Shown here: in pieces, positions 53,903 to 57,862 of the stretch
Layout: each line of letters starts with the position of its first letter
How positions within the stretch are numbered: position 1 is the stretch's first letter
Assembly: GCA_029204225.1 (NCBI GenBank)
Contig: CM055108.1
Coordinates: 6,265,599 to 6,323,460 of the forward strand
Length of the DNA stretch: 57,862 nt
Reading direction: 5' to 3'
Origin: Diphasiastrum complanatum
Taxonomy: Eukaryota > Streptophyta > Lycopodiopsida > Lycopodiales > Lycopodiaceae
Translations under genes and position numbers: made by a program
Notes under the pieces: model-generated
Seen by the model: the letters and a program-made list of their open reading frames with translations, nothing else
What the model was told of the DNA's origin: nothing
The model's database searches: none

Positions 53903-54513
53903 CTGTTCAATCTTTTGTATGTACTTTGATTTCTACTTTTTATGCAACTGCCTTGCCTTCGTCAACGTAAGCTATCCTTCCACATCTTTCTCCAAAATAG
54001 AACCCTGCACAGATGTCCAAACTACCCACAAGCCAATAGCTCATGAAATTAATTGACCATAGAAAGAGCAGGACATTTCTAAAGCTGCAGCTCTAGCCGG
54101 ATTGCATGCAAATGACTGCATGCAGATTTTTACTTGCCAGACATGCAATAAAAAATGGGTTACATGTTAAATCTACAAATTTTGGTGAATTAACCATGAT
54201 CTACTTTTTTTCATTCATGCACTTTTAATTTCATGTTCTATAAGTGAGCCCTCCATTAAGGTCCGAGCCTTTTATTCACAATTATCCTTTGACGTTGACT
54301 TTCTTCCAAACTACATTGACCAACCTTAACATATAGTAAAAATATAGCCTTTGCAAGGCAAGGCCAAAAAGTCAGTATTCAAAGGGCACGATATAAAAAG
54401 GTAGCTAAAGATGCCCCATTCTAGAAACCTAGGGCGCCAAAGTAATAGATAACTATGCATGACTAAAAAAAAGATCACACTGCACATCATGTTGCCAAAA
54501 TGCCTTGTAGAGA
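53903..54513. other. DNA upstream of the coiled-coil exons
   Basis: No further exon could be joined in frame. No repeat was recognised. Confidence 0.4.
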
Positions 54514-55080
54514 TTGCCAAAAGTTGAATCAAATTCTTTTGAAGCTTTCCCTTTAGAGCCAAGGGAGGCTCTTAGAGCACAATTTCAAACTTGTAATCGA
54601 GTTCGAGCTATGTTCTTGAAGTCAAAGTTGAACATTATCAGGATGGAAGAAGGTGAAACAGTGGGATCCTTCTTCATCAGGATCAAAGAGTTGAGAGACC
54701 AACTTGTGGAGATCAGAGAACCAATTCAGGATGTCGAATTGGTGCATACCACTATTAGCGGTGTATCAGAGGGCCTACAAATGTTTGTGAGCAACATTCC
54801 CTCGAGGGAGAGATTACCTACCTTCGAAGACCTATATGGGATCATGTTGCAAAGCTAGCACAGTCTTGGCCTTCACTGGCCATCATGCTCAACACCTACA
54901 TAGACTCTCGGTCCCTCTTACACAGGTAGTGAAGTCAAGGAAAACTCCACAAGAGGATCAAACATTGCTCGCCAAGAACAAGAAAAAAGGTTGGAAGAGG
55001 ATTCCAAAAAAGGCCAAGGATGATGAGGACAAGGGAGAATCGTTACTAATGTGTGTAGAGAAGAAGTTAGTCGAAGCCTA
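54514..55080 (+). pseudogene. Copia Gag fragment
   Basis: 54514-54858 encodes UBN2-type Gag (LKSKLNIIRMEEGETVGSFF, IKELRDQLVEIREPIQDVEL, ERLPTFEDLYGIML). A frame change follows near 54850, then a basic Lys-rich tail to 55080. No zinc knuckle, protease or pol follows before the CT tract. It is an isolated fragment. Confidence 0.78.
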
Positions 55081-55702
<622 letters not shown>

Positions 55703-55777
55703 GGACCGATAAAACCTTTTATAATACTTAATTCACTAATTTTGTGGAAATCTACAACAACTAGGCTACAACATAAC

Positions 55778-55853
55778 TTGGCTATTGGCAGGGACCAAAC
55801 CTGGGGCGTTGTAGTATAGTGGTAAGTATTCCTGCCTGTCCCGTGGATGACCC
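55778..55853 (+). pseudogene. tRNA-Asp-derived composite: antisense 3' part joined to sense 5' part
   Basis: 55805-55853 matches the first 49 bases of plant tRNA-Asp in sense (GTTGTAGTATAGTGGTAAGT, anticodon GTC at 55838-55840, up to GACCC). It then diverges where the T arm should start. Directly before it, 55778-55805 reads as the antisense of the T arm and acceptor end (TTGGC...GGGACCAAACCTGGG). No complete cloverleaf can form, so it is not a tRNA gene. By position, 120 bases before a gypsy gag, the antisense part fits an extended tRNA-Asp primer-binding site. Confidence 0.7.
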
Positions 55854-55927
55854 AAAGAGACGAATTATCTTCATCTTTTCATGATTTTTAAGTGTACTAA
55901 GTCTGCTGAATCTTATTCATGTAATGT

Positions 55928-57862
55928 ATGCCACGAGATCAGTCATGCACAACTATTGAGCAGAAACGTTTAGACCAAGCACAACGATTAGAAGCTTATA
56001 GAAAGACACGCGATTTGTATTTCCAGGATCTGCGAAATCCACCAATAAGAGTTAGGTTAAGTCTTGAAGCGTTTGATAATCTTTACAATACTTCCGTAGC
56101 ACTTGTAAATACATTTGAACGAGAGATTGCTAGTTCACCAAATCCATTTGAATCTTCATCTTCAGAACACAGATCTGATTCTAGTTCTGTATCTGAAGAA
56201 GAAACTAGTTATAGGAAATCTAAGAGTAAGAACTCAGATAGGAGTGGAAAAGTCCAAAAAGATAGATCCATTAAGGAAAAGTGTAGAGCTTTTAGGGAAA
56301 GAAATGGGGGACTTGAAAGTCCAGATGTCCAACGTTAAAGCTAAGAGGAAGAAAGCAAAATAAAATGCTAACGTTTGGTGTACAGCTTATGGTAAAGAGG
56401 AACATTCTAGAATGAATTGTCCTAATTTACAAACCAGCTATGTGGAGGAAGGATTATTCCTCTGTCCGATTGATAATCATGAGGAGGTAGCCTATACCAC
56501 TACTCCTTCTAACCAAAAGAATTTCACATCTAAACCACATAATAGCCAACAATATACTATTTTGCATAGAGGAGGGACAAGAGATTCCACTCCACCACCA
56601 AGAGTAAAGGGTTCATGCTATAATTGCGGAGCCCCTGGTCACTATTCGCCTGACTGTCCCCAACCTAGGAGGTCAGTAGGATATGTGCCACTTTGTGCTA
56701 ATTACAAAGGCGAAGGACATGTCACTGCCGAATGTCCTCAACCAGCAACGGTCTAAACCGCGGTTTATTAATACACCTAGAGAACTAGATGAGCCACGGC
56801 CATCTAAATCTAACGTTGACATGGTAGTCCAAAGAATAGAAGTAGAGTTCGAGACCATAGAAAATCAAAACCAAGATTGGCCTGAATTAGACTTAGATTT
56901 AAATAAAGTCACAACTAGAAGTGGGAAGAATATGCCAACTCTTAGAGATAAAAAGAAACCTAAGAAGGATAAAATGCGAATATTGCGAAAACTGCAAAAA
57001 GCGTGAAAAACGTGACAACTAAAACGCAACCTGCAGAGCAATCCGTAGAAACTCCTAAAGACCCAGACTTTGATAGATCTAATGAACAATACTATGAACT
57101 AGATCTAAGTTTAGAAGCTAAAAAACTCCTAGATGAAGAAACGAAGAAAGTTAAAAAAGTAGCATTCTCATCCAATAATAAGTAATAAGATACCTAGAGA
57201 CCCATCTCCACTTAGACATCGTCCATATGACATAGTGGAGGATTTTTCCTCTAGAATGCCCAATATAACTTTCAAAAAATTATTAGAGGTTAAGCAATAC
57301 TATAAGAAAGAGATTAAACAATTCTTGCAAAGGAAAAAGAAAAGGAAAATTAAGTTGCCATTAGTCGACGTAGAAAACCATGCTGATGAAGGCCCACCTA
57401 AAATCTAGGTGATAATCAATGGCTGCATTTTGGATAGTGTACCCATAGATTTCGGATCCAGTGTAAATATAATGACTAAAGAGACCACGTATGAGTTAGG
57501 CATTCATCATAGAATAGCGCCTACACTTAGACATATGAGATTAGCAGATGCAACTAGGAGAACTCCAATAGGGCAGTTGTCTCAGGTCACAGTTTACATT
57601 GGTGACCATAGGTTTTTGATGGACTTCAAAGACCACTAGGGAATCATCTTACAAATTCTTATTAGGGAGACCATGGCTATGTCAAGCCGATGTATTACCC
57701 ACTGGAGGAATAAGGAGATTATCTTCCGAGACCAGATGGCGACATTAGAAGGAAAGAGCCATAAATGGATTATTGTATCCTGAGAGAAGGATAAATATGA
57801 AGGTGAGATGCCTACATCTTCCTCGAGTTATACTTTAGAGGATGAAGGACTTCATTCTGTAA
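55928..57862 (+). pseudogene. Ty3/gypsy Gag-protease, decayed and cut by window end
   Basis: 55928-56338 encodes an Arg/Ser-rich Gag segment (LRNPPIRVRLSLEAFDNLYN). Frames then shift. 56380-56756 carries three knuckles: WCTAYGKEEHSRMNC (second Cys replaced by Tyr), CYNCGAPGHYSPDC (intact) and CANYKGEGHVTAEC (second Cys replaced by Tyr). 56683-57185 is a charged linker. 57409-57639 is the aspartic protease, with IDFGSSVNIM where the family has IDSGS or IDTGS, so the active site is altered. Stops fall at several points. Reverse transcriptase would lie beyond the window. Confidence 0.8.

Noticed and set aside
55805-55853. Functional tRNA-Asp gene
   Set aside because: Only the 5' 49 bases are present in sense. 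The T arm and 3' acceptor strand are missing downstream.

Overview
The window is eukaryotic nuclear DNA from a seed plant. The best fit is a gymnosperm, probably a conifer. Three things point there: two plant genes with canonical GT-AG introns (a chloroplast one-helix protein and an alpha-expansin), a genome filled with old nested LTR retrotransposons, and a fragment of a Penelope-like reverse transcriptase of a kind reported from conifers. The species call is an inference. Splicing, homology and repeat calls were made by eye from the bases.

Layout. 1-3.6 kb: a decayed Ty1/copia element on the minus strand with its primer-binding site, then a Penelope-like RT fragment. 4.4-23.6 kb: the gene for One-Helix Protein 1 (OHP1/LIL2), four exons on the plus strand. 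Its last intron is about 17.8 kb and holds a copia insertion with both LTRs and matching 5-bp target duplications (7.6-12.9 kb), the 3' half of a chromovirus (14.1-16.3 kb) and a multi-exon hAT transposase pseudogene (18.4-21.5 kb). 23.6-29 kb: mostly anonymous DNA, then an intact three-exon alpha-expansin gene (27.43-28.57 kb). 29-36 kb: copia scraps, an expansin exon-1 relic near 31.2 kb and microsatellites. 36-49 kb: a gypsy gag split by a 5.0-kb LTR element that carries no recognisable pol, a gypsy integrase remnant, a gypsy gag and a 5' LTR related to the chromovirus LTR at 14 kb. 49-52 kb: long GA/CT tracts and a second expansin relic that keeps exon 1 and parts of exon 3. 52-54 kb: AT-rich DNA with short tandem repeats and two probable 3' exons of an unidentified coiled-coil protein on the minus strand. 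54.5 kb to the end: a copia gag fragment, a 148-bp CT tract, a tRNA-Asp-derived composite and the gag-protease part of a gypsy element cut off by the window end.

Only OHP1 and the expansin look like working genes with known roles. OHP1 acts in the chloroplast in photosystem II reaction-centre assembly. The expansin acts in the cell wall. They are neighbours without an obvious functional link. Nearly everything else is transposable-element debris, and its interest lies in how it is nested, decayed and shared between loci.
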